From contig CALIBK010000161.1 in NCBI GenBank assembly GCA_938045955.1, positions 1 through 37,712 of the forward strand: 37,712 bases of DNA. Reading direction: 5' to 3'. Position 1 is the stretch's first letter, and every line of letters begins with the position of its first letter. Source of the DNA: an uncultured bacterium (GTDB lineage Bacteria > Desulfobacterota > BSN033 > UBA1163). Positions 1 through 6,405 of this stretch are shown piece after piece. A program made the position numbers and the translations under genes. The notes below the pieces were generated by a model. That model saw only the letters and a program-made list of their open reading frames with translations. It searched no databases and had not been told where the DNA came from.

Positions 1-16
1 AATCCTGCGTGAACAT

Positions 17-85
17 GTCATTCCCGCGCAGGCGGGAATCCAGAAAAACCCTATAATACTGGATTCCTGCTTTCGCAGGAATGAC
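17..85. repeat. Inverted pair of dRS3-like palindromic modules
   Basis: Two 27-bp modules face each other. The left one (17-43) contains ATTCCCGCGCAGGCGGGAAT and the right one (59-85) contains ATTCCTGCTTTCGCAGGAAT. Each is a palindrome of the form ATTCCC-N8-GGGAAT (or ATTCCT-N8-AGGAAT), flanked by GTC/GAC on one side and CCAG/CTGG on the other. They are separated by 15 bases, so the whole 69-bp unit can also fold on itself. Neisserial dRS3 repeats have the same 6-8-6 layout, and similar palindromes are common in proteobacterial intergenic DNA. Function here is unknown. Confidence 0.75.
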
Positions 86-101
86 ACCACTTGGCATAAT
101 A

Positions 102-126
102 TTAACCTAACAAAAAAGTAGGTTAA
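102..126. repeat. Short hairpin TTAACCTA...TAGGTTAA
   Basis: An 8-bp perfect inverted repeat with a 9-base A-rich loop. The arm sequence TTAACCTA also occurs at the outer edge of the MITE-like copy at the right end of the window. This may therefore be a deletion or excision remnant of such an element. No T-run follows that would make it a convincing terminator. Confidence 0.35.
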
Positions 127-242
127 AATTATAACATTAAAATAAGGCCCAGGATATCCAATAATATTTTGTTTTTTATCGACCTTTAAGAGGCATGATT
201 TCATTTTTTTAAAATTGACGCAGGATTCAGGATTAATAAAAA

Positions 243-404
243 CCTAAATTAAGCGATTCTTAATATTATTTAAGATAAATCCCTTCTGGATTCTCGTTTT
301 CATGTCAATGACATTTGCATTCATTGGGGGCAGTTGTCATTCTTGCGGAAGCAGGAATCCATTATCCTTGATTCAATGAATGACGAAAAATCGCTTAATT
401 TAGG
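243..404 (+). mobile_element. MITE-like element, copy 1 (162 bp)
   Basis: The element starts CCTAAATTAAGCGATT (243-258) and ends AATCGCTTAATTTAGG (389-404), a perfect 16-bp terminal inverted repeat. Inside are two dRS3-like modules in inverted orientation, one degenerate (CTGGATTCTCG...AATGAC) and one intact (GTCATTCTTGCGGAAGCAGGAATCCA). AAAAA lies directly outside both ends, which could be a 5-bp target duplication or simple-sequence coincidence. No protein is encoded, so any movement would depend on a transposase elsewhere. Copies 2 and 3 lie in the same orientation at 11174 and 37575. Confidence 0.75.
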
Positions 405-555
405 AAAAAGGTAAAATCCTATCCGGCATCCCCCTCACCAAAAATATCTGAGGGGTCCGCAATCCCATGGAAGATACACACTTCTGAACTGAATAGGAAA
501 ACTGTCTCAGGATGAAGCATTGAATTATCCCTCACTGAAGATTGAGAATCATTTT

Positions 556-732
556 GGCCTGATAGGGGTATTTCCGAAACCCTGAGAACGCGGGTCGATT
601 CGGGAAAAAAACGGGATACAAAACGATCTACTGTAGAAGTGGGTTTCTCATCAAAACGGATTGAAATTGAGATCTTTTGATGCAAGTTAAGGTAACCGCA
701 CTCAGGGTTTTCTCCAATACCCCTATCAGGCC
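556..732. repeat. Interrupted inverted repeat, ~35-bp arms
   Basis: The left arm (556-590) and right arm (698-732) are inverted copies. They share 17 identical bases (GGCCTGATAGGGGTATT), then a short mismatched stretch, then 10 identical bases (AAACCCTGAG). Similarity fades beyond the arms. The 107-base spacer encodes nothing recognisable. This could be the ends of a decayed small mobile element. It is unrelated in sequence to the MITE-like copies. Confidence 0.6.
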
Positions 733-841
733 TACTCTCTACCCAATACTGATCGATTACAGCGATAGATAAGTTTTGATTGAGACTTAAAATATATTCT
801 GGTAAAATAATTTAAGATCGATACATTGTATTTGGAAATCA

Positions 842-1348
842 ATGGAAGAAAAAGTTCTCAAGAGATTAAATAGGATGAAGAAGACAGGAGTAATTAAAGA
901 TTATGCTATTGGTGGAGCCCATGCCGTTGCGTATTACCTCGAACCGGTTAAGACTATTGATTTAGATATTTTTATATATACCGCGTCAGATCGAGATTTT
1001 TATATATTTAGGAATTATATAAAAAAATCGGGCTTTAAAATGAGAGGGACTCATGTGATTGTGGATGATATTCCTGTGCACTTTTTACCTGGTTCTTTAC
1101 ATCCGTTTATTAATGAGGCGATTAAAATGGCAAAAAAAATTAGGGTTAAAAATATTTCGACCAAAGTTCTCACAGTTGAGTATTTAATCCTATCGCTGCT
1201 TTTAGCTTTTAGATTAAAGGATAGAATGGTGATTCCAGATTTGTTACAATTGGCTGAAAAAGATAAATTAGAAAAAATCGTAAAGAGGTTCAGCGATGAG
1301 GAATATCCTCTGGATCAAAGATTACAAAGAATTTTGGAAAGTATTTGA
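842..1348 (+). CDS. Nucleotidyltransferase-fold protein (AbiEii/MNT-like)
   Basis: A 168-residue protein with the signature of a minimal polymerase-beta-type nucleotidyltransferase. A glycine pair in YAIGGAHAVAYY (about residues 22-33) is followed by TIDLDIFIY, where the DxD acidic pair would bind metal. The rest is helical and lacks a HEPN domain. Such proteins occur as the antitoxin half of toxin-antitoxin pairs, as in AbiEii-type or small free-standing families, but the substrate cannot be read from sequence. The start codon follows an AT-rich leader without a strong ribosome binding site. A 47-codon ORF overlaps its 3' end and is probably co-translated. It sits just upstream of tRNA-Arg in repeat-rich DNA, which suggests an accessory module. 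The family call is good and the biological role is open. Confidence 0.7.
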   Translation: MEEKVLKRLNRMKKTGVIKDYAIGGAHAVAYYLEPVKTIDLDIFIYTASDRDFYIFRNYIKKSGFKMRGTHVIVDDIPVHFLPGSLHPFINEAIKMAKKIRVKNISTKVLTVEYLILSLLLAFRLKDRMVIPDLLQLAEKDKLEKIVKRFSDEEYPLDQRLQRILESI

Positions 1349-1439
1349 AAGGCAAAGAGAAAAAGAGAGACAAAGACTTCGGTCTTTACCCTTCAGTAAA
1401 AAGCTCGAGATGATGCGCATCAAAATCAAATCACGATAA
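1296..1439 (+). CDS. Small basic protein overlapping the nucleotidyltransferase gene
   Basis: This 47-codon ORF is too short for the ORF track. It begins at an ATG inside the 3' end of the nucleotidyltransferase gene (53-base overlap, different frame) and has AGAGG seven bases upstream. The product is highly charged, begins MRNILWIKDYKEF and contains LPFSKKLEMM. That resembles the 'LPxxxKLexm' segment I recall from small proteins encoded beside stand-alone nucleotidyltransferases. Overlap, ribosome binding site and pairing support a real gene. I cannot name a function; it could be the partner of a two-gene module. Confidence 0.5.
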   Translation: MRNILWIKDYKEFWKVFERQREKERQRLRSLPFSKKLEMMRIKIKSR

Positions 1440-1483
1440 GGATTGACAGAACTTTATGAAATTGTTAATGAATATAACTGGGC

Positions 1484-1560
1484 GGGCGATTAGCTCAGGT
1501 GGATAGAGCGTTGGTCTCCGGAACCAAAGGCCGTGGGTTCGAATCCCGCATCGCCCGCCA
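1484..1560 (+). tRNA. tRNA-Arg (anticodon CCG)
   Basis: The acceptor stem GGGCGAT pairs with ATCGCCC. D arm GCTC/GAGC, anticodon stem TTGGT/ACCAA with loop CTCCGGA, and T arm GTGGG/CCCGC with loop TTCGAAT are all intact. The anticodon is CCG, reading CGG. The discriminator is G and the 3' CCA (1558-1560) is encoded. The ORF track's frame starting at 1499 runs out of this tRNA and is an artefact at its 5' end. Confidence 0.95.
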
Positions 1561-1573
1561 TCTATTTAGAAAA

Positions 1574-1906
1574 ATGTGGATCAATCAGAGAAAATCTTAT
1601 ATAGCGGTTCTGGTTCTGCTCGTATGGACAATTCATCTTCTTTCTGATATCTCATTCGCCCAGGAGAAAAAAACAGAAGAACTCGAGCCTCATCATATTC
1701 AGATGCTCAAACAATTCAAAAATAAGATCGAAGGATGGCTCAAGGATATCAATGAACGAATCGAGAATGAGGATATTACCCGATTCGAGGTTCGGTTCTT
1801 AGAAATTTTGAGAAGTATTCTGGAATGGGCGAGGGATAAGATTGACAGCTGGATTGAGTCTGAGGGTAAAAAGATAAAAAAGAGGGGAAAAGGAGAGGAT
1901 ATTTAA
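1574..1906 (+). CDS. Small exported protein of unknown function
   Basis: The ORF-track frame begins inside tRNA-Arg. The first sensible start is the ATG at 1574 (MWINQRKSY), giving 110 residues. A hydrophobic stretch (IAVLVLLVWTIHLL) followed by SFAQE looks like a cleavable signal peptide with cleavage after the Ala. The mature part, about 80 residues, is charged and helical, with repeated W, I/L and E/K spacing that suggests an amphipathic helix or coiled coil. No clear ribosome binding site lies upstream, and the start is only 14 bases past the tRNA. It ends 10 bases before the hydrolase start and could be cotranscribed with it. I do not recognise the family. Confidence 0.5.
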   Translation: MWINQRKSYIAVLVLLVWTIHLLSDISFAQEKKTEELEPHHIQMLKQFKNKIEGWLKDINERIENEDITRFEVRFLEILRSILEWARDKIDSWIESEGKKIKKRGKGEDI

Positions 1907-1916
1907 ACATATACTG

Positions 1917-2549
1917 ATGAAAGAGGAAAAGGTCTTTTTCCCATCCACAGGCTTTCAATTGGAAGGCCTCTTGAGTATTCAGGAGGCCTTTTCAAATAAA
2001 GGAGGCATTATTCTTTCCCATCCTCACTCCCTCTTTGGGGGGAATATGCATAACCATGTCATTGAGGTGGCCCTGGAAGTAGCCCATGAGACAGGATTTT
2101 CAACCCTTCGGTTTAATTTTCGGGGAGTAGGGAAGAGTGGCGGGGCCTATAGTGAAGGAATAGGAGAAAGAAATGATGTGGAGGCAGCGATTCAATTTCT
2201 TCAAACAAAAATGAATGACGAACATCTTCCTCTACTTTTCTTAGGATACTCTTTTGGAGCCTGGGTAGGTTTCCCGGTGGCTATCCGGGACGAACGGATT
2301 AAGGGCCTTATAGCGATCGCCCCACCCCTTCAGATGTTCGACTTTAATTCTTTGAAAGGTTGTAGAAAGAAAAAACTCATTATCGCGGGAAGCGAAGACC
2401 CGTGGTGCCCGAAATCTTTGCTGGACTCCTGGTATCAGGATTTAGAAGAGCCAAAATCTTTAAGCCTCATCCAGGGAGCAGACCACTTCTTTTTTTCTCA
2501 CGTCAGGTTAATTAAAGAACCCCTCTATAATTTCTTTAAAACCTTTTGA
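1917..2549 (+). CDS. Alpha/beta hydrolase (COG2945-like)
   Basis: A 210-residue cytoplasmic serine hydrolase of the small dienelactone-hydrolase-like type. An oxyanion-region motif HPHSLFGG lies near residues 36-43. RFNFRGVGKS follows at about 63-72. The nucleophile elbow is GYSFGAW (Ser near residue 102). The acid is in GSEDPWCP and the catalytic His in GADHFF near the C-terminus. Length and motif order match short alpha/beta hydrolases annotated as uncharacterised esterases. The natural substrate is unknown. The gene follows the small exported protein by 10 bases and converges on the kinase gene, with the two stop regions overlapping by 25 bases. Confidence 0.85.
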   Translation: MKEEKVFFPSTGFQLEGLLSIQEAFSNKGGIILSHPHSLFGGNMHNHVIEVALEVAHETGFSTLRFNFRGVGKSGGAYSEGIGERNDVEAAIQFLQTKMNDEHLPLLFLGYSFGAWVGFPVAIRDERIKGLIAIAPPLQMFDFNSLKGCRKKKLIIAGSEDPWCPKSLLDSWYQDLEEPKSLSLIQGADHFFFSHVRLIKEPLYNFFKTF

Positions 2550-3391
2550 ATCCTCCAACCTAATCGATGGAAAATAAGAATCCAGGGATAATAACGAAGG
2601 GCTCTCCTCATCTCTTCCAGGAATTTTAAATCACCACCTGAATAAGAATGAAGAAAACGAAGCCGATCTGTTCGTGAAATAGGAAGTCCGAAATCTTTCC
2701 ATTTATCTGCAGATCGGTTAAGGCGAAAAAGGTTTTTCACTCTCTCCTTTATGGTGAGGAATGCTTTTCGATAGGATCGATCGAAATCAATAATCAGAAC
2801 CTCATCCCCTGATACCAACAGATTTTTCAATTGTAAATCCCTATGGCAAAAACCAGCCTGATGGAATTTCTTAAGAAGAATTCCTGCCGATCGGATAACT
2901 TTTCGTTTATGAAGGATAGTCTGATGAGGAGGGTGAGATCCTACCCTTTCGAGATATTGGACCAGATTGAGGCTGTTCGGGAACTCCAAGGTAAGTAAAT
3001 AGGGTCGATAGAAAGGGGGAATAAGAACCTGGTGAACCGCAACAACAGGGGTGACCGTTGGAATCCCTGATGATCGAATCTCTTCGGTAAGAATCAACTC
3101 GTTAAAGGATCGTGCACCAGAGAGAAAAAGCCCTCTTGTAAAGAATCGAAGCAATCCTCCATGAGAATATCGGCGAATGACCACTCGTCTGTTTTCTTGA
3201 AATATAATGGTTGGATAACGTGTTCTTCCCTCGAAGTAATGGCGAGACTCTTTTTGGAGATAAAGAAGATTGTTTAGCTCTTTCTCGCTGTATTCAAGGA
3301 TTCTTGCCTTATAATCATCCTTTACGAGGAGATAGAGGCGTCCTTTTTTAATGAACGAGAAACCGGGGGGAGGGGATATTTTTTTTTGCAT
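2525..3391 (-). CDS. Lipopolysaccharide kinase-like protein (KdkA/WaaP family)
   Basis: A 288-residue protein with the small kinase fold of LPS-core kinases. The catalytic HRDLQLKN motif lies at residues 183-190 and the metal-binding IDFD, in the place of the DFG motif, at 201-204. The N-terminal lobe is rich in basic and aromatic residues. Members phosphorylate Kdo or heptose in the inner core of LPS at the cytoplasmic face, using ATP. Sequence does not separate Kdo kinase from heptose kinase. It is the last gene of the minus-strand arm, 129 bases after the GT2 gene, and that gap contains a 16-bp-arm inverted repeat. Its 3' end overlaps the convergent hydrolase gene. It may serve LPS or the neighbouring polysaccharide. 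Confidence 0.75.
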   Translation of the reverse strand: MQKKISPPPGFSFIKKGRLYLLVKDDYKARILEYSEKELNNLLYLQKESRHYFEGRTRYPTIIFQENRRVVIRRYSHGGLLRFFTRGLFLSGARSFNELILTEEIRSSGIPTVTPVVAVHQVLIPPFYRPYLLTLEFPNSLNLVQYLERVGSHPPHQTILHKRKVIRSAGILLKKFHQAGFCHRDLQLKNLLVSGDEVLIIDFDRSYRKAFLTIKERVKNLFRLNRSADKWKDFGLPISRTDRLRFLHSYSGGDLKFLEEMRRALRYYPWILIFHRLGWRIQKVLKKL

Positions 3392-3440
3392 CCTTCGTTG
3401 AGGTTAAGGTAAAGAATTCATAGGAATTTGTCAAATAAAT

Positions 3441-3514
3441 GGGAATTAATCGTATGGATGAAAATTTTGAAAAATATAACAATTCGTCTGAACTTTTCCA
3501 TTACGATTAATCCC
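3441..3514 (-). promoter_or_regulatory. Inverted repeat in the kinase leader
   Basis: GGGAATTAATCGTATGG (3441-3457) and CCATTACGATTAATCCC (3498-3514) are near-perfect inverted copies with a 10-bp perfect core (ATTAATCGTA/TACGATTAAT) and a 40-base AT-rich loop. It lies just after the GT2 stop codon and upstream of the kinase start. It could form a long stem in the transcript (attenuation, processing or 3' end protection), or be a binding site. No T-run marks it as a standard terminator. Confidence 0.5.
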
Positions 3515-3520
3515 GTGGTC

Positions 3521-4972
3521 CTAATTTTTATCTTCTTTTTGAGTGGATGAAGATACTCTAAATCTTCTCCGGGTGGCTCTCTCCCAGGAATCCTTTCTAA
3601 AGACGAGTTGAAAGAGGGCTTGAAGTCTCCACCAGGCATTCAGTTGTCTATACCCTAAGTTTTCAAAAATTCCATAGAGCATAAGTCTGAGAACAGAGGT
3701 CCACCTTGGATATCTCCTGTAGGTAATCTCTTCGAGAAAGATGGCTCCGATTGAAAGAAAAATTCCGTAAAGTAAAGCAAGCAAGAGAAAGAGCCAGAAC
3801 ATTTCGACGTTGAGAATTTTGAAATAATAGGCCAGGGGAATAGCCACGTATCCCAAAAGTTCTACAACAGGGCCTAAAAGTTCGATGAAGAAAGTATAAG
3901 GCATCGCAAAAAGACCAATTCGACCGTATTTCGGGTTGAAGAACATCCGAATGTTTGAAATTAGTACCGTAGCCAGACCCCTCTGCCAGCGACGTCTCTG
4001 TCGGGCAAGCATCACATAACGGTTCGGGACCTGGGTCCAGGAGACAGGTTCAGGAATGAAAAGGATTTTATATTTTTCTTTTTTTTCTTTCATATGACGA
4101 TGAAGTCGAACGATCAATTCAAAGTCTTCCGTTACCGTTTGAAGGCTATATCCTCCCACTTCCTGGACGATTTTCTTTTTAAATAATGAGAAGGCCCCCG
4201 AAAGAATTAAAAGACAGTTTAAAGCACTCCACCCTGTCCTTCCAAAAAGAAAAGCGCGAAGATATTCCACCACCTGAAACATCAGGATGCTTTTCTTAGG
4301 GAGTTCGATTTTAGTTACCCGTCCGTGCTCTACCGTACAGCCATCCATCACTCGAACAATTCCTCCGCAGGAGACCACCTCCTCGGGATATTCAAGGATC
4401 GGTTTAATGAGTTTCAATAAGGCGTCCTTTTCGAGTACCGTATCTGCATCGACTGTGCAAAAATAAGGGCTCCGGCAAGCATTGATTCCAACGTTGAGAG
4501 AATCGGGTTTTCCACTCTTTGGTTTATCAATGACCATGAGGTTAGGAAACTCGGGACTGGTATAGAATCCTTTAACCGGGGTAGTGGGGGTAATCGGTCG
4601 GTAAATGAGGTCAACCTTTCGAAGACGGAAATGTTGGATCAATGTTTCGAGGGTTTCGTCGGTGGAGCCATCATTAATCACGATGACTTCATGAATTGGA
4701 TAATCCAGGTCTAAAAGGGATTCAACGGTATCCACAATGGTTAATTTTTCATTATTGGCAGGAACCAAAATGGATACCGGGGGAGTAAGGGGGGAGGAAG
4801 CAATTTCCTGGTAACCTGCGTATCGACTCCTAAAGAGTTGGTTCAGGGCAACCTTTGCTGAGACACTTAGGAGAATAAGATAAACGGTATTGGTAAAAGC
4901 AAAATAAAAAAGAACAAAGTAATTGAACCCAACGATCAGAGAGATCAGGAATTCGTCAGATATCCAGTCCAT
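3521..4972 (-). CDS. Processive family 2 glycosyltransferase (PgaC/IcaA-like)
   Basis: A 483-residue integral membrane polysaccharide synthase. A hydrophobic N-terminal segment (about residues 10-38) precedes a cytoplasmic GT-A domain with ILVPANNE (68-75), INDGSTDET (99-107), the DAD metal motif (175-177), TED (281-283) and the product-binding QRRRW (325-329). At least two to four membrane segments follow (about 353-425), then a basic tail. This D, DxD, ED, QxxRW layout is that of processive beta-glycan synthases such as PgaC/IcaA and cellulose synthase-like enzymes. The likely job is to polymerise a UDP-sugar, UDP-GlcNAc if the PNAG analogy holds, and push the chain across the inner membrane. 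It is 33 bases downstream of the HEAT-repeat gene, in the same direction, and opposite the deacetylase and exporter genes. No PgaD gene is present. Confidence 0.85.
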   Translation of the reverse strand: MDWISDEFLISLIVGFNYFVLFYFAFTNTVYLILLSVSAKVALNQLFRSRYAGYQEIASSPLTPPVSILVPANNEKLTIVDTVESLLDLDYPIHEVIVINDGSTDETLETLIQHFRLRKVDLIYRPITPTTPVKGFYTSPEFPNLMVIDKPKSGKPDSLNVGINACRSPYFCTVDADTVLEKDALLKLIKPILEYPEEVVSCGGIVRVMDGCTVEHGRVTKIELPKKSILMFQVVEYLRAFLFGRTGWSALNCLLILSGAFSLFKKKIVQEVGGYSLQTVTEDFELIVRLHRHMKEKKEKYKILFIPEPVSWTQVPNRYVMLARQRRRWQRGLATVLISNIRMFFNPKYGRIGLFAMPYTFFIELLGPVVELLGYVAIPLAYYFKILNVEMFWLFLLLALLYGIFLSIGAIFLEEITYRRYPRWTSVLRLMLYGIFENLGYRQLNAWWRLQALFQLVFRKDSWERATRRRFRVSSSTQKEDKN

Positions 4973-5005
4973 GGTGAATTCGGTTTCCTTCCGTTCTGAA
5001 AATTT

Positions 5006-6244
5006 TTATTCAAGATAATTCAGAATCTTTTTGATTTCAGCTCTGACCTTTTCAGAAGGATGAAAAAAGGAGGCATGCCTCATCAAACTTGTAACTTTTA
5101 ACTTCACTAAAGAGGAGAGAAATTGTTTACTCATCTCTGCCTTCTCATTTTCTGGATGCTCCAGAGCATCAATCAATTCGTCTACAATCCCGGATCGCTG
5201 CATCTCTTCAGCAATCTGCTCCCTTGCATAGCGGTCCTCTCCCTCCATTAGAATTTTGATTAAAGCAGAAAAAGCGGGAAATCCCATCTGGCGGAGACTT
5301 TCTGCAGCCGCAGCTCGAACCTGCCAGTTTTCGTCAGTAAGTCTCTGGCACAGAAAGTCAATGATTTTTCCATTTCCCATCCTCCCCAGGGCTCGACATA
5401 CCTGGAGCCGGACGAACCAGACTGGATCACTCCCTGACTCCAAAAGCGATGGGATCGCTGAGGGATCTCCAATTTTCCCTAAAGCCCTTGCCGCTTTTGC
5501 CCGGATTTCAGGATTAGGGTGAGTCAATTTTCGAATGAGGGCTTGAGAGGCTTTTGGGGTTCCTATCTCTCCAAGACACTCGATAAGAAGGGCTTGCATT
5601 TCTTCGTCGCACTCATCCATTTTTGAAAGAATGGCTGGAACCACTGACTCCCCAAGTTTAATGAGAGTGTTCTTCAGGGTAGAGGCAAAAACTCCCTCTT
5701 CCTCAGTTGTGATTCGAGGAAGCCATGTCATTAAAAGGGGAAATGCTTTTGGGTCGGGAATCCTCCCGAGGGATCTCAGGGCTACCGACCTCACCTCAAT
5801 TTCAGGATCCCTTAACGCCTCGAGGAGATGACGGGTAGAACTTTCACTTCCGATTCGACCCAATTTGTCTGCTGCCAGACTCCTTTGCCAGCGATTCCCT
5901 GACTTTAGCATCCTCTGATAAAAAGTGGGATATCCAAGTTTTTCAAGCAGTTTTGTAATTCGCATCTTATTTTGATTAGAAGCCGACTCCCGGGCTTTCA
6001 GCAAAAGGTCCTCAAGGGCCTGCCATTGAATCGATTTTTCGGGAAATTTTAATTCAGTGGAATTAATAGGGACTTTTCCTTCCAAAAACATATTTATCTT
6101 TTTTTTGAGTCGTTCCCTTTCTCTATCCAATCTCGAAAAATAGATACCTCTCAGGATTCTTCTTATCGTAATACCAAAGACGATAAGAAGAAGGATAGAA
6201 ATAGATGCCAAAATGGCAGACTTTAAAATAGACTCCAGATCCAT
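5006..6244 (-). CDS. Membrane-anchored HEAT-repeat protein
   Basis: A 412-residue protein with one N-terminal membrane segment (ILASISILLLIVFGI, about residues 11-26), then a basic linker. A long array of HEAT/PBS-lyase-type repeats runs from about residue 110 to the end, recognisable by recurring phrases such as DKLGRIGSE, RSLGRIPDP, ARALGKIGDP and CRALGRMGNG. Such arrays are protein-binding scaffolds, so the repeats probably lie in the cytoplasm. It is the first gene of the minus arm, immediately upstream of the GT2 synthase. I infer that it scaffolds or regulates the synthase, in the place where PgaD sits in PNAG systems. A TATAAT box lies 19 bases upstream of the start and no ribosome binding site is visible. 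The function inference is untested. Confidence 0.75.
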   Translation of the reverse strand: MDLESILKSAILASISILLLIVFGITIRRILRGIYFSRLDRERERLKKKINMFLEGKVPINSTELKFPEKSIQWQALEDLLLKARESASNQNKMRITKLLEKLGYPTFYQRMLKSGNRWQRSLAADKLGRIGSESSTRHLLEALRDPEIEVRSVALRSLGRIPDPKAFPLLMTWLPRITTEEEGVFASTLKNTLIKLGESVVPAILSKMDECDEEMQALLIECLGEIGTPKASQALIRKLTHPNPEIRAKAARALGKIGDPSAIPSLLESGSDPVWFVRLQVCRALGRMGNGKIIDFLCQRLTDENWQVRAAAAESLRQMGFPAFSALIKILMEGEDRYAREQIAEEMQRSGIVDELIDALEHPENEKAEMSKQFLSSLVKLKVTSLMRHASFFHPSEKVRAEIKKILNYLE

Positions 6245-6262
6245 ATTTTGATATTAAAATTT

Positions 6263-6290
6263 ATTATATTTTCCCTCCATCTTCAATCAC
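6263..6290 (-). promoter_or_regulatory. Candidate promoter for the HEAT-GT2 arm
   Basis: On the minus strand GTGATT is followed after 16 bases by a perfect TATAAT. The -10 is strong and the -35 is weak (3 of 6). The start of the HEAT gene lies only about 12 bases past the expected transcription start, giving a very short leader without a Shine-Dalgarno sequence. Confidence 0.4.
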
Positions 6291-6345
6291 TCTCAGAGAA
6301 GGATCAAGGGCCAAAGTATTTTCGGGGATGGTTGGTAGTTGGAAA

Positions 6346-6372
6346 TTGACAATGGATAGAGGTTATTATACT
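6346..6372 (+). promoter_or_regulatory. Candidate promoter for the TPR-GH/deacetylase/exporter arm
   Basis: TTGACA (6346-6351) is a perfect -35 and TATACT (6367-6372) a 5-of-6 -10, but the spacer is only 15 bases, shorter than the usual 16-18. It points to the TPR-glycosidase gene, whose ATG is 34 bases further on without an obvious ribosome binding site. With the minus-strand promoter it forms a divergent control region between the two arms. Confidence 0.4.
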
Positions 6373-6405
6373 TTTTATAAAAAATTTTTTTATTAACGAT
6401 AGACA

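Larger units (their letters stand above)
1..841. other. Gene-poor, repeat-rich region
   Basis: No convincing coding sequence was found in these 841 bases. They contain a pair of inverted dRS3-like palindromes, a short hairpin, one full MITE-like element and a larger interrupted inverted repeat, each listed separately. The only ORF of note is a minus-strand 88-codon frame (419-685) with a TTG start, no clear ribosome binding site and no recognisable family. It overlaps one arm of the inverted repeat, so I treat it as unsupported, possibly remnant DNA. The rest is AT-rich intergenic sequence. Confidence 0.6.

Noticed and set aside
1-126. CRISPR-like repeat array at the left edge
   Set aside because: Only two inverted, not direct, modules with no regular spacers; no cas genes.
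419-685. Minus-strand 88-codon ORF with TTG start
   Set aside because: No family recognised, no ribosome binding site, overlaps one arm of the 556-732 inverted repeat; coding status unsupported.
1443-1478. TTGACA...TATAAC as tRNA-Arg promoter
   Set aside because: The spacer is 24 bases, too long for sigma70; not listed as a promoter.
1499-1573. N-terminal extension of the small exported protein
   Set aside because: This part of the frame is tRNA-Arg sequence read as protein; the signal peptide starts at the later ATG.
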